Source: a virus
Strand: one strand, 5' to 3'
DNA length: 60,251 bases
Virus record (IMG/VR): IMGVR_UViG_3300009160_000004
Coordinates: 1-60,251 of that record
Position numbers and translations under genes: made by a program. Shown piece after piece: positions 14,114-21,481 of the stretch. The notes under the pieces were generated by a model that worked only from the letters and a program-made list of their open reading frames with translations, was not told where the DNA came from and did not search any database. Positions within the stretch are counted from its first letter, which is position 1. Every line of letters starts with the position of its first letter.

Positions 14114-14799
14114 GGGTGCTGGACCTGTACTGCGGGGCAGGGATGGCGGCGGATGGGTACTACGATGCGGGGTTCGATGTGGTCGGCTGGGATGTGCGGT
14201 TCCAGCCCAACTACCCTTTCCAATTCCACATGGATAGCGCGTTGGATGTCCTAGAAAACCGCGAGTATCTGCGGGAGTTTGATCTGATTCACGCATCCCC
14301 TCCCTGCCAAGCACACACGCGGGCCAAGCATCTGCGGGATGCGCAAGGCGGTAAGTGCAAGTACGGCGATCTGCTTACCCCCACCCTGGAACTGCTGCGA
14401 GATTGCGGTGTGCCGTGGGTAGTTGAGAATGTGGTTGGCGCACCAGGGATGGATGGTGCAGTGGTCGAATGCGGTTCTGCGTACGGCCTGAAGGTTCGCA
14501 GGCACCGTCTGTTCCTGGCGTCTTTCCCGTTAGTTGGCCCTGGTTGCAAGCACAAAGAGCAGGGCAAGCCCATCGGCGTGTACCACGTTATGGGCGACAC
14601 ATGCAAGGGTGTGTGCAAGAAGACTGGCAAGCTGGTGATCGGAGGATCAACAGCCAAGACCGTGGAGGAGGGGCGCGCCGCGATGGGCGTGACCCGCAAG
14701 ATCTCATGGAACGAACTGAAGGAGGGCTTCCCGCCTGCGTACACTCGCCACGTTGGCGAGCAGGCGATGGCCTATCTGTTGCAGAAGGAGGTAGCGTGA
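14110..14799 (+). CDS. DNA cytosine-5 methyltransferase-like protein
   Basis: 229 aa. Motif I LDLYCGAGMAADGYYDAGF (residues 4-22, SAM binding), motif IV ASPPCQ with the catalytic Cys66, motif VI VVENV (near 110), and motif VIII-like RRHRLFL. This is shorter than typical cytosine-5 enzymes (about 330-420 aa), so the target-recognition domain is small, as in several phage versions. With no restriction partner nearby it is probably an orphan enzyme that modifies phage DNA against host restriction. A Cys-rich insert (CKHKEQGKP; MGDTCKGVCKKTG) between motif VIII and the end is unusual. Confidence 0.88.
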   Translation: MRVLDLYCGAGMAADGYYDAGFDVVGWDVRFQPNYPFQFHMDSALDVLENREYLREFDLIHASPPCQAHTRAKHLRDAQGGKCKYGDLLTPTLELLRDCGVPWVVENVVGAPGMDGAVVECGSAYGLKVRRHRLFLASFPLVGPGCKHKEQGKPIGVYHVMGDTCKGVCKKTGKLVIGGSTAKTVEEGRAAMGVTRKISWNELKEGFPPAYTRHVGEQAMAYLLQKEVA

Positions 14800-15104
14800 T
14801 GGCACATACACCTGGACCGTGGACGATTGAGTATGAGACAGAGGGAGGCGAGCCCTATGACGATGGGGTGCGGATCGACTCTCTGGAGGGGCCGGTTGCA
14901 TTCAACGTCATCGACTGTTCGGCACACCTCATCGCCGCTGCACCGGAGTTGCTGGATGCACTGAAGCGGTGCGTTCAGTGGCTTTCTGATTTGGATAACG
15001 ACATCTGCGAGAAGGCAGAGTTGCTGAACGCAATGGACGCAATCGCCAAGGCGGAGGGAGTAACCATGGAGGGAACGAATGGCAAGGAGCGATCATTGGA
15101 CTGA
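14799..15104 (+). CDS. Conserved small phage protein (HLIAAAPELL type), 101 aa
   Basis: TGATG-coupled to the methyltransferase. Starts MAHTPGPWTIEYETEGGEPY and contains AHLIAAAPELLDALKRCVQW. This TPGPW ... LIAAAPELL layout is widespread in phages and prophages, with no known function. The C-terminal part is helical. Confidence 0.82.
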   Translation: MAHTPGPWTIEYETEGGEPYDDGVRIDSLEGPVAFNVIDCSAHLIAAAPELLDALKRCVQWLSDLDNDICEKAELLNAMDAIAKAEGVTMEGTNGKERSLD

Positions 15105-15216
15105 CGATCTGGTAGACAAGGCCATCCGCCTGCTTGTGCTGGCGGAGGCTGCTGTGAAGGACGCCGAGCCTGACCTGTACCAACAGATCAGGCTTTTTCT
15201 TTTGGAGGAAGCATGA
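15079..15216 (+). CDS. Small helical protein, 45 aa
   Basis: ATG 15079, overlapping the preceding gene by 26 nt and the next by 4 nt (ATGA). MARSDHWTDDLVDKAIRLLV then a second helix YQQIRLFLLEEA. Coupling on both sides supports it. Confidence 0.62.
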   Translation: MARSDHWTDDLVDKAIRLLVLAEAAVKDAEPDLYQQIRLFLLEEA

Positions 15217-15422
15217 TCCAGGAGTTCGACGGGACCACCGAGCAGTTCGCCCGCATCGTACGGGAGATGTTTCCAAACTGTCGGATATGCGAGGACGATG
15301 AGGGGCAGCTTGTCATCTACACCGGAGCCGCTATGCAAATGGGCGGTGAGGTTGTATCATGGTTGCCTGATGATGAGGATGTGTACCAATCTTGGTACGA
15401 TAGAAACCCGGAGGTGATGTGA
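15213..15422 (+). CDS. Small acidic protein, 69 aa
   Basis: ATGA-coupled, ribosome binding site GGAGGAAG. FPNCRICEDDEGQLVIYTG and an acidic C-terminus (PDDEDVYQSWYDRNPEVM). Unknown role. Confidence 0.72.
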   Translation: MIQEFDGTTEQFARIVREMFPNCRICEDDEGQLVIYTGAAMQMGGEVVSWLPDDEDVYQSWYDRNPEVM

Positions 15423-15772
15423 TGAGTGAACGAACAAGCCTTGGACTGTCGGCCGATGCTGTTGTCGCGGTGCGAAAGCGGCGGCTGGGTACGCTGCCCT
15501 TTGCCTTGGCTTTGCGATGCTGCGATATCGGAGAAGCCCAAAGCAATATGGGCACCGTGTACCTGACAACGTGGGGTCTGAATCTTTCCGCCACCGATCA
15601 GGAGTGGTTCGTACGCGAGACGCAGTTCCACCCTATCTGGATGGGCGCCGATGACGGTAGCTGTGAATTGATACTCGGCACCACTCGCGGCGGAGGTGCC
15701 ATGATTGATTGGGTTATGGATGGGTTGCGGCTTGGAGAAAACCCTGCATGGGAGGAGATAATCGATGGCTAA
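15422..15772 (+). CDS. Early protein, 116 aa
   Basis: ATG 15422 overlapping the TGA before it. LGTLPFALALRCCDIGEAQS then YLTTWGLNLSATDQEW. No known family. Overlaps the HTH gene by 8 nt, so the two are probably co-translated. Confidence 0.74.
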   Translation: MSERTSLGLSADAVVAVRKRRLGTLPFALALRCCDIGEAQSNMGTVYLTTWGLNLSATDQEWFVRETQFHPIWMGADDGSCELILGTTRGGGAMIDWVMDGLRLGENPAWEEIIDG

Positions 15773-16001
15773 GAAACGTGAAGGGAAAACCACCGCAGAG
15801 GCGTTCATTGCTGCCGTCATGCGGCATCGTGACGGGACGATCCAGAACATTGCCGATGAGCTGGGTGTCACCCAGCAGGCCGTGAGCAAGCGACTGCGGG
15901 AGTACAAGGAACGGGGGGTCACGGGGCTCCCCGTATTCAACGGCCGGGTGGTGGATGTGGATGACGTTCAGAAGATGGTCAATAAACACAGGGGGAAGTG
16001 A
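15765..16001 (+). CDS. Helix-turn-helix DNA-binding protein, 78 aa
   Basis: Residues 25-58 (GTIQNIADELGVTQQAVSKR and LREYKERGV) form a clear helix-turn-helix with the recognition helix around QQAVSKRLREY. It is the only convincing classical HTH regulator of the early region and a candidate for binding the operators at 8004-8255. Being distal in the operon, it could provide negative feedback. Confidence 0.78.
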   Translation: MAKKREGKTTAEAFIAAVMRHRDGTIQNIADELGVTQQAVSKRLREYKERGVTGLPVFNGRVVDVDDVQKMVNKHRGK

Positions 16002-16204
16002 TGGCATTCGGAAAGCATCGTAAGATTTGCTTCGACTACGAGCCCGGGCATAAGTACCCGTACGTTTGTTCTGCGTGGTGCGAGGTGGGAGGAATGAATG
16101 TTGGGGATCGGTTCACGGAGGAGGTGGCCTTCATCCTGATTGAGTCATGCCGCGAGGACGGAATCACCGTGGAAGTGGAGGAGGTGAAGAGTGTCGCGCG
16201 ATAA
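16001..16204 (+). CDS. Small protein, 67 aa
   Basis: TGATG-coupled. MAFGKHRKICFDYEPGHKYP then an acidic C-terminal strand-rich part (DGITVEVEEVKSVAR). Overlaps the GTG of the next gene by 14 nt. Unknown. Confidence 0.7.
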   Translation: MAFGKHRKICFDYEPGHKYPYVCSAWCEVGGMNVGDRFTEEVAFILIESCREDGITVEVEEVKSVAR

Positions 16205-16421
16205 CCCAAAGACCTGGGAGTACCGTGGCCGGGTGATTGAGGAGTGGTTTGAAAGCTGGGCTGACCGGGCTCCGGAGATATTCCTGAAGCACCGGACGGG
16301 CTACGTCATACGTGCCCACAACTATACGGATGCCAACGAACTGATGGCACCAGGGAGGTGGCGCACGCTGCGTGAGGCGAAGCGCGGGGTCGATGAACTC
16401 TTAGAGGAGGGGGTGTGGTAG
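16191..16421 (+). CDS. Small protein, 76 aa
   Basis: GTG start inside the preceding gene with GGAGGTGAAGA upstream. TWEYRGRVIEEWFESW then RTGYVIRAHNYTDANE and a helical tail REAKRGVDELLEEG. Unknown. Confidence 0.7.
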   Translation: MSRDNPKTWEYRGRVIEEWFESWADRAPEIFLKHRTGYVIRAHNYTDANELMAPGRWRTLREAKRGVDELLEEGVW

Positions 16422-16783
16422 TGACAGATATCGAAGTGATCCAGTGGTTCTTTGACTTGGAGAAGGTGTCGCAGGGTTTCAACTGGCCGGTCAATGCTGC
16501 CGGTCTTGCTCATACCAAGCGATGCCTGGATTCCTTGGTTGCTGGCAAGGCTCACGCTGCCGATGTGCTTGCGGCATACAGGGAGTTCGCCGGCACCATC
16601 GGGCCGTCAGGCATGAACCTTCTCCTGCAATCCGATGATGCGTTTCCAGAGGTCAATCATTCCGGCAAGCCCACGCCACCCGCTCCCGGTGCGGTGGTGT
16701 TGTACGTTGCGCCGGACGGCAAGTGTGTGGTGGCCACGCCGACCAACGTGTGGGGGGCGGCACCTGAGTTGTCTGTTCGATAA
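16421..16783 (+). CDS. Early protein, 120 aa
   Basis: GTG start overlapping the preceding TAG, with GAGGAGGGGG upstream. Helical N-terminus (VIQWFFDLEKVSQGFNW; HTKRCLDSLVAGKAHAADVL) and a beta-like C-terminus (GAVVLYVAPDGKCVVA). Unknown function. Confidence 0.74.
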   Translation: MTDIEVIQWFFDLEKVSQGFNWPVNAAGLAHTKRCLDSLVAGKAHAADVLAAYREFAGTIGPSGMNLLLQSDDAFPEVNHSGKPTPPAPGAVVLYVAPDGKCVVATPTNVWGAAPELSVR

Positions 16784-16792
16784 GGAGTCTAC

Positions 16793-16903
16793 ATGTACAA
16801 GGATGTACTGATTCTCATGCATGTCATGGCGACCTGCATCCTCTTGCTGCTTGCGGTGCAGCTAAAGGAGATCCTGATCCGTATACTATTGGAGGTCCGA
16901 TGA
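16793..16903 (+). CDS. Single-span membrane peptide, 36 aa
   Basis: ATG 16793 with AAGGAG upstream. The core (VLILMHVMATCILLLLAVQL) is one transmembrane helix, followed by a basic tail. ATGA overlap to the next membrane peptide. Could be a small holin-like or membrane-targeting peptide. Confidence 0.65.
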   Translation: MYKDVLILMHVMATCILLLLAVQLKEILIRILLEVR

Positions 16904-16974
16904 GCGAGATGGCTGACTTCTGTGTTGGTTCCCTGGTTGTCCTTGCCTTCCTCTGGTGGAGTTCCCTTGCATGA
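16900..16974 (+). CDS. Single-span membrane peptide, 24 aa
   Basis: ATG 16900 to TGA 16974: FCVGSLVVLAFLWWSSLA is a single hydrophobic helix. It overlaps both the membrane peptide before it and the resolvase after it by ATGA, and may serve mainly to couple translation. Confidence 0.55.
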   Translation: MSEMADFCVGSLVVLAFLWWSSLA

Positions 16975-17729
16975 AACTGTATCTCTATGGCCGTGTCTCA
17001 ACGGATGATCAGCAGACATCGGCCGATGCTCAGTCGGTCAGGCTGCGTGAGTTCGCTGAGAAGTCTGGCCTGGAGATGGGCGGGGTGTTCGTGGATGAGG
17101 ATGTCTCCGGCAAGATCCCCCTCCAAGAGCGACCCAAGGGGAAGGAACTGTGGAATCTCATCCAGCCTGGGGATGCCATCGCATTCACCAAGGTAGATCG
17201 TTGCTTCAGATCCTTGGTAGATGCTGCCTCAACCTTGGAGAAGTGGAAGCTCATGGGCATCCGGGTCCATATCCTGGACTTAGGGATCGATGTGAACACG
17301 CCGGCCGGAGAGTTGTTCTTCTCCCAACTGGCAGCGTTCGCACAGTTTGAGCGGGCCATGATCGGACTGCGTGTGCGTGAGGCCCAGGCCCACAAACGCC
17401 GCACCGGCAAGCCATACAACAAGACCCGCCCTATCGGATGGCGCAGGCAGGGCGACTGCTATGTGCCCCTGCATTCCGAGCGGAAGCTGGCAGAGAGAGT
17501 CATCGCTTACCGCGACCGTGGCGAGTCGCTGCCCCGGATTGCTTTGCGTCTGTGCAAGGAGAACATCCGGAGCGCTGACGGCTCTTGGCTTCGCCCCTCC
17601 GAAGTACGGCGGCTGGAGATCGCGGGGCGAGCCGGATATCCAAGGATTGCGAGACGGTCCTTGCAAGCCTCTGTGCGGACATGCTCGCCACCCGGATCGG
17701 GATCTGATGCTCTTCCGACAGAGACCTGA
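16971..17729 (+). CDS. Serine recombinase of the resolvase/invertase family
   Basis: 252 aa. Start chosen at 16971 (MKLYLYGRVSTDDQ, ATGA overlap). Catalytic Ser10 lies in YGRVSTDDQ; VDRCFRS (Arg77, Arg80) is the second conserved motif; DLGIDVNTPAGELFFSQLAA is the long helix region. The remainder (ESLPRIALRLCKENI ... SEVRRL) is a C-terminal helix-turn-helix. This is a small resolvase/invertase, not a large integrase, so dimer resolution or inversion of phage DNA is likely. The 3' 230 bp overlap the sigma-factor gene on the other strand; the residues after about 220 (RIARRSLQASV...) may be non-essential. Confidence 0.88.
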   Translation: MKLYLYGRVSTDDQQTSADAQSVRLREFAEKSGLEMGGVFVDEDVSGKIPLQERPKGKELWNLIQPGDAIAFTKVDRCFRSLVDAASTLEKWKLMGIRVHILDLGIDVNTPAGELFFSQLAAFAQFERAMIGLRVREAQAHKRRTGKPYNKTRPIGWRRQGDCYVPLHSERKLAERVIAYRDRGESLPRIALRLCKENIRSADGSWLRPSEVRRLEIAGRAGYPRIARRSLQASVRTCSPPGSGSDALPTET

Positions 17730-18144
17730 GTGTCATGCCGTGCATAAAGCGGTTGAACGCCATCTCCTGATCGTCCTCTGGCAACTCTTCAATCGCCAGC
17801 CGCAGATGATCTAGCTCGTCGTATTCCGGCATGCGATCAGCAGCGTCAGCCAAGGAGATGCGGTTCTCTCTTGGCGTGCGGGTCGCCTTCTTAATGAACT
17901 TCAGCATCCCATTGAGGATGGCCCGAGCGAAGTAGGCTTTCGGATACGGGAGTCTCTTGGGATCGTACGTCCGTGCGGCCTTCGACAAGGCGAGGAACCC
18001 CTCCCCCTCCAGGTCGTCAACGTACAGAGAACGCTGCCATTGCGGGCGGTTCTGGACGAAGTACCTCGCCAACATGTGGACGAGGTCCAGGTAATCAGTG
18101 ACTAGGCGCTGCTTTGTCTTTGAGAGTTTTGATCTCTTGCTCAT
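17500..18144 (-). CDS. Phage RNA polymerase sigma factor, sigma-70 family
   Basis: 214 aa from the start chosen at 18144 (MSKRSKLSKTKQRLVTDYL); a longer frame begins at 18165. Region 2 is clear: LYVDDLEGEGFLALSKAART followed by PYPKAYFARAILNGMLKFIKK (core-binding and -10 recognition helices). Region 4 is the HTH at FNRFMHGMTLRSLSEEHQIP and IRVASMSAQRLARTV. The last about 40 residues are antisense to the resolvase and look uninformative. It would redirect host RNA polymerase to phage promoters, perhaps late ones. It is the distal gene of the leftward middle block. Confidence 0.82.
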   Translation of the reverse strand: MSKRSKLSKTKQRLVTDYLDLVHMLARYFVQNRPQWQRSLYVDDLEGEGFLALSKAARTYDPKRLPYPKAYFARAILNGMLKFIKKATRTPRENRISLADAADRMPEYDELDHLRLAIEELPEDDQEMAFNRFMHGMTLRSLSEEHQIPIRVASMSAQRLARTVSQSLDIRLAPRSPAAVLRRGEAKSRQRSGCSPCTDAKQSGAATRHGRGKR

Positions 18145-18322
18145 GTACTTCCAGCCGAGCCTCATGGTCGGCTAGTGTTTCTTTCAGTTCTTCAAACATC
18201 TCAGGCATGCGTTGCACCGTGTCGGCAATCACCGCAACTTTTGCGTGGATTGAAAACGCCCACGGAATCACGGCCGCACAAGCCGAGATCACAAGCATCC
18301 AGAATTCTGCGTCAACGCTCAT
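18095..18322 (-). CDS. Small membrane protein with coiled-coil tail, 75 aa
   Basis: N-terminal transmembrane helix (about residues 7-25, WMLVISACAAVIPWAF) and a long charged coiled coil (FEELKETLADHEARLEVHEQ) to the end. This is the shape of phage hemolysin-XhlA-like or holin-partner proteins. Candidate lysis accessory next to protease genes. Overlaps the sigma gene by 50 bp. Confidence 0.7.
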   Translation of the reverse strand: MSVDAEFWMLVISACAAVIPWAFSIHAKVAVIADTVQRMPEMFEELKETLADHEARLEVHEQEIKTLKDKAAPSH

Positions 18323-18528
18323 GTCATCCCCATTAAAACCATGCCCGCGTACGGATGAAGCTGGCCTTCCAGCACATGCAGTCTGATGATCTCCATCGCA
18401 TCGGGGAATTCGTCATCGGGGAACTGATAAATGTGTGTCTCGCCGTTGTATTTCACGATGAGCCGAGTGAACTGGACGCCTCGCTCTTCAGCCTGCGAAT
18501 CTCGCCAGCGTTTCTTTTGGATATCCAT
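18319..18528 (-). CDS. Small protein, 69 aa
   Basis: Start set at 18528 (MDIQKKRWRDSQAEERGVQF); no strong ribosome binding site, and a longer frame exists. GVQFTRLIVKYNGETHIYQF and HVLEGQLHPYAGMVLMGM. Overlaps its upstream neighbour by 76 bp in a different frame. Unknown. Confidence 0.6.
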   Translation of the reverse strand: MDIQKKRWRDSQAEERGVQFTRLIVKYNGETHIYQFPDDEFPDAMEIIRLHVLEGQLHPYAGMVLMGMT

Positions 18529-18767
18529 TTGATAATCCAGTGAGAGATCAGGTTCGCGAGCAGGGGGAGAACGAGGAGCAGGAACACCGACCCGCACTCT
18601 GGGTTGCGCTTGCGGTATTCTGTGCGGATGCGAGAGCGATACTCCGTAAGCGATGCCGTCTCATCCCAGACGACGATAGCCACCAGAGCCACATCCGTGG
18701 CGCGGCTACTGAGTCTTCCCGTCTTGGTGTATCGGACTGCTTCATCTGCTACTTCTTGGGCGCGCAC
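18453..18767 (-). CDS. Membrane protein, 104 aa
   Basis: GTG start at 18767 with GAGG seven bases upstream. The central part is hydrophobic (CGSVFLLLVLPLLANLISHW, about residues 58-77), flanked by basic segments. Single transmembrane helix with basic C-terminus. Possible spanin- or holin-type lysis accessory by position. Function inferred from topology only. Confidence 0.62.
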   Translation of the reverse strand: MRAQEVADEAVRYTKTGRLSSRATDVALVAIVVWDETASLTEYRSRIRTEYRKRNPECGSVFLLLVLPLLANLISHWIIKWISKRNAGEIRRLKSEASSSLGSS

Positions 18768-18997
18768 TTGCCGTCCTCACATCCTGCCTGCTTGCACTTG
18801 CATGTGTCTGGACATGGACACTTCGTCTTGTGTCCATCGCCATGCGTGATGACGCCGTTCTTGCACTGGCCGCAACATTCCTTCACCACCACCGGCGCCT
18901 TCTGTGTGGCGATCACGTACGCTGCCTCCGCCGCGACCGGCCCGGTGTAGTCGGGTGTGCCCCAGAACGACGCGAGGATAAGGAATAACTTACTCAT
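18749..18997 (-). CDS. Secreted cysteine-rich protein, 82 aa
   Basis: A hydrophobic leader (MSKLFLILASFW...) ending around AAEAA suggests export. The mature part holds ten cysteines including ECCGQCKNG, THGDGHKTKCPCPDTCKCK and GCEDGKC, so it is either disulfide-rich or metal binding. I recall similar THGDGHKTPCPCP motifs in planctomycete proteins, one reason for the host guess. Overlaps the protease gene by 8 bp. Function unknown. Confidence 0.72.
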   Translation of the reverse strand: MSKLFLILASFWGTPDYTGPVAAEAAYVIATQKAPVVVKECCGQCKNGVITHGDGHKTKCPCPDTCKCKQAGCEDGKCAPKK

Positions 18998-19940
18998 TGC
19001 GGAGGAGTCCTATGGCACCGAAGTCGGGCAGCTTCTGGGGTGGGTAGCCCTGCACATCCGAATACAGCCAGCAATCCTCTGAGTCGATGCACACCTGGAA
19101 GTCTTCGTCCTTCACCACGATCATGCCTGGAACCCAAGGCGGATAGTCTGCCGGCCATTCCTTGGGGCGCTGGTTCCACTGCCCCCACTCCTGCATGAGG
19201 AACCAGACGCGGAAGGGCCAGAACGATTTCGTATCGTCATAGCCACCGATTGCCATGTCGTGGTTCCAGCCTGGGGAGATGCGGTTGTAGTAGTGCTGGC
19301 TGTTCGGTTCGGCTGCCCACGCTGCGTACTGACCCGAGTGTGCGGCGTACCCGTTGATCATCGCGTCCATGAGGTCTGCCTGCGACCGGACTACGGTGAT
19401 GGTGCCGACGTTGTGTTTTTTGCATTCCTCTTTGATCTCACTTGGAATTTGGGACGAGCCCCAGCGAATTCCGAGTTCGCAATACTTCGACAGGTCGTAG
19501 GCTCCTACCTTCTCCCTTGGCAGGAACCCGTAATCGCGTTCGTACCTGGACGCCACGGCCGGGCTCATGCCCTGACCACCATGGCCACGCGCCCCGTACG
19601 TTGGCTCCAATGCGCCCTTCTTGTAGAAGTCCAGCGGATGTCCGTTCGCAAGAATCGCTGCTGCCCTCGTCATGTCCCTCGCATTGCGAGAACCATGGGC
19701 TACGCAATCTCCCGTGATTTGCCGCTCGCTGAATGCAGTCGGGTCTAGGGTTGTGAGGTAACCGAAGAGCAACGCACGCTTCCCCTCACCCATGCCACGG
19801 ATGTTGGGCTCATTGAAGTACTGGTACTTCTGCGTCTCCAGGAACTCAATGCGGCCACGCGGGTCAGCGAAGTACCCGGGCAGCCCGCCATTCTGGTAGG
19901 CGTTGAGGATTTCGTACGGCGTCTCAAAGTCTTCAGCCAC
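18990..19940 (-). CDS. Papain-like cysteine protease
   Basis: 316 aa. QITGDCVAHGSRNA places a Gln at 74 and a probable catalytic Cys at 79; GWNHDMAIGGYDD (His227) supplies the catalytic His in the usual HxMxxxGYDD form of C1-type peptidases. The Asn region is less clear (FLMQEWGQWN). No signal peptide, no peptidoglycan-binding domain. It sits between a secreted Cys-rich protein and a membrane protein, 600 bp from a subtilase gene. Likely envelope or host-protein degradation, or virion maturation; the substrate is unknown. Confidence 0.72.
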   Translation of the reverse strand: MAEDFETPYEILNAYQNGGLPGYFADPRGRIEFLETQKYQYFNEPNIRGMGEGKRALLFGYLTTLDPTAFSERQITGDCVAHGSRNARDMTRAAAILANGHPLDFYKKGALEPTYGARGHGGQGMSPAVASRYERDYGFLPREKVGAYDLSKYCELGIRWGSSQIPSEIKEECKKHNVGTITVVRSQADLMDAMINGYAAHSGQYAAWAAEPNSQHYYNRISPGWNHDMAIGGYDDTKSFWPFRVWFLMQEWGQWNQRPKEWPADYPPWVPGMIVVKDEDFQVCIDSEDCWLYSDVQGYPPQKLPDFGAIGLLRNE

Positions 19941-20349
19941 CAGCTTGCCTCGCGATCTCTAGGCAAGCCTTCTCTAAGTTCTTCCACACTGGCTGGCCCT
20001 GCGACTCTGCCGTGAGGGAGAGGTTGTCCAGCGAGTTCGACTCGGCAAGGACTTCCTCCACTGCCTTGTCCAATCCCTGGTACTTACCAACGAGAGAGGA
20101 TCCGCCCACGGCCAGTCGGAGGGTGTTGCTGTGGACAACACGCCAGATCGAAGTGGACGCGATCTGTTTGCCCTGGTCCCTAGCGGTCACATCGGCAAGC
20201 GCGCGGTAGATGCCGGCGACCTTGGCCCGGTCTGAGGAGGAGGCAGACGCAAGGGCCGTTGTGACGGGACCAGTCTCTACGACCGGCCGTGGGGGTAAGA
20301 ACGTATACGCGACGAACAACGCAGCAAAAACAAGCGGGAGGTGTTTCAT
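19933..20349 (-). CDS. Membrane-anchored or secreted protein, 138 aa
   Basis: Start at 20349 (MKHLPLVFAALFVAYTFL) by TGATG overlap; an adjacent ATG at 20352 is possible. Signal anchor of about 18 residues, then a soluble helical domain (KVAGIYRALADVTARDQGKQ; LDKAVEEVLAESNSLDNLSL). No known family. Located in the protease/membrane cassette. Confidence 0.7.
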   Translation of the reverse strand: MKHLPLVFAALFVAYTFLPPRPVVETGPVTTALASASSSDRAKVAGIYRALADVTARDQGKQIASTSIWRVVHSNTLRLAVGGSSLVGKYQGLDKAVEEVLAESNSLDNLSLTAESQGQPVWKNLEKACLEIARQAGG

Positions 20350-20555
20350 CATTCCACCCCCAGCAGAACACGCAGGAGAGCATTGCACGCCTGCGTAACC
20401 TTCGGATCGGCGTACGACTCCCGGATCCGGACTACCTGTTCAATGGGGTCCAGGAGTTGCGGCTTTGCGGGGATGATTGCTTTGAATGATGGGAGGTAAT
20501 ACCACGCCGTCACCCCAAGGAATGCGACGATGGCAAGGATCTGATAGGTGGTCAC
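20349..20555 (-). CDS. Single-span membrane protein, 68 aa
   Basis: Residues 4-22 (YQILAIVAFLGVTAWYYL) form a transmembrane helix; the tail is helical and soluble (DPIEQVVRIRESYADPKVTQ). ATGA overlap with the subtilase gene. Its topology would suit a holin or accessory, by inference. Confidence 0.7.
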   Translation of the reverse strand: MTTYQILAIVAFLGVTAWYYLPSFKAIIPAKPQLLDPIEQVVRIRESYADPKVTQACNALLRVLLGVE

Positions 20556-21481
20556 AGGATTTTGGCTCCGGGGATCCAGATGGTCACGCCATCCTTCGAT
20601 GAACGGACTTCGTAGTTCAGTAGTTTGTGGGGATCCAAGAGACCCCAGCCGTAGATGTCGTCGCGCCCCTGCTCACCAACATCGCGGCAGGAGTAGGACA
20701 AGGCGGAGGTGGCAGAGTGGCAGTCCACCTTCATGCCTTCTCTCTTACAGGAAGAGACATACAAGGCGAGGACGCCAGCGACGAACGGCGCGGCCATGCT
20801 CGTCCCCGAGATCGTGGCGTATCCGTCAGCCAGCCAAGTGGATGTGATGTCCTGGCCCGGCGCAGCGACTGCGACTTCCTTCCCACGGGAGGAGAACTCA
20901 CAGGCGTTGCCATTCCTGTCCACCGCACCCACCGCAATGGTCTCTTGGAAAGCGGCAGGGTAATCCACTGCGCCACCGTCGTTGCCAGCAGCGCAGACGA
21001 CCACGATCCCATTGGAGTGCGCCGCTTTGATCGCGGCGTGCAACTGGGCATCCGGCCGGGACGAGCCAAGGGACATGCAGATTATGTCCACCTTGGCTTC
21101 CGTGGCGTACGTCACCGCCTGGGCCACGGACTCATTCGATCCCATGCCAGAGTGGCCAAGGACTTTCAGTGAGAGAAGCGCACAGCCTGGAGCGATCCCC
21201 TTTGCTGGGCCTTTCCTTGCACCAATGATCCCGGCGACATGCGTTCCATGTCCCACGGTATCGTGCTGGTCCGAATCACTGGAGAAGTTGCGGTGGTCCT
21301 TCACCTCCAGCGCGTAGTGCGGGGCTATTCCAGTGTCTACGACTGCGACCGTGACGCCGTCTCCTTGGGTGCCCTTCCATAGGGAAGGAATGCCGTAGGC
21401 GTGAAGGCCCCAGTCTACCCCTTCGGAGAGCGGCGTCGGATTGAATGTAACTCTGTACGGAGGGAGGTGGACGTAGCTCAC
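20552..21481 (-). CDS. Subtilisin-like serine protease (family S8)
   Basis: 309 aa with a full catalytic triad: Asp49 in VAVVDTGIA, His78 in GHGTHVAG, Ser228 in GTSMAAPFVAG, and the oxyanion Asn167 in AAGNDGG. The catalytic domain fills nearly the whole protein; the N-terminal 30 residues are short, so there is no typical propeptide and no signal peptide. Subtilases are rare in phages. Located with a papain-like protease and several membrane proteins, it is a candidate for cell-envelope breakdown or virion protein processing. Confidence 0.93.
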   Translation of the reverse strand: MSYVHLPPYRVTFNPTPLSEGVDWGLHAYGIPSLWKGTQGDGVTVAVVDTGIAPHYALEVKDHRNFSSDSDQHDTVGHGTHVAGIIGARKGPAKGIAPGCALLSLKVLGHSGMGSNESVAQAVTYATEAKVDIICMSLGSSRPDAQLHAAIKAAHSNGIVVVCAAGNDGGAVDYPAAFQETIAVGAVDRNGNACEFSSRGKEVAVAAPGQDITSTWLADGYATISGTSMAAPFVAGVLALYVSSCKREGMKVDCHSATSALSYSCRDVGEQGRDDIYGWGLLDPHKLLNYEVRSSKDGVTIWIPGAKIL

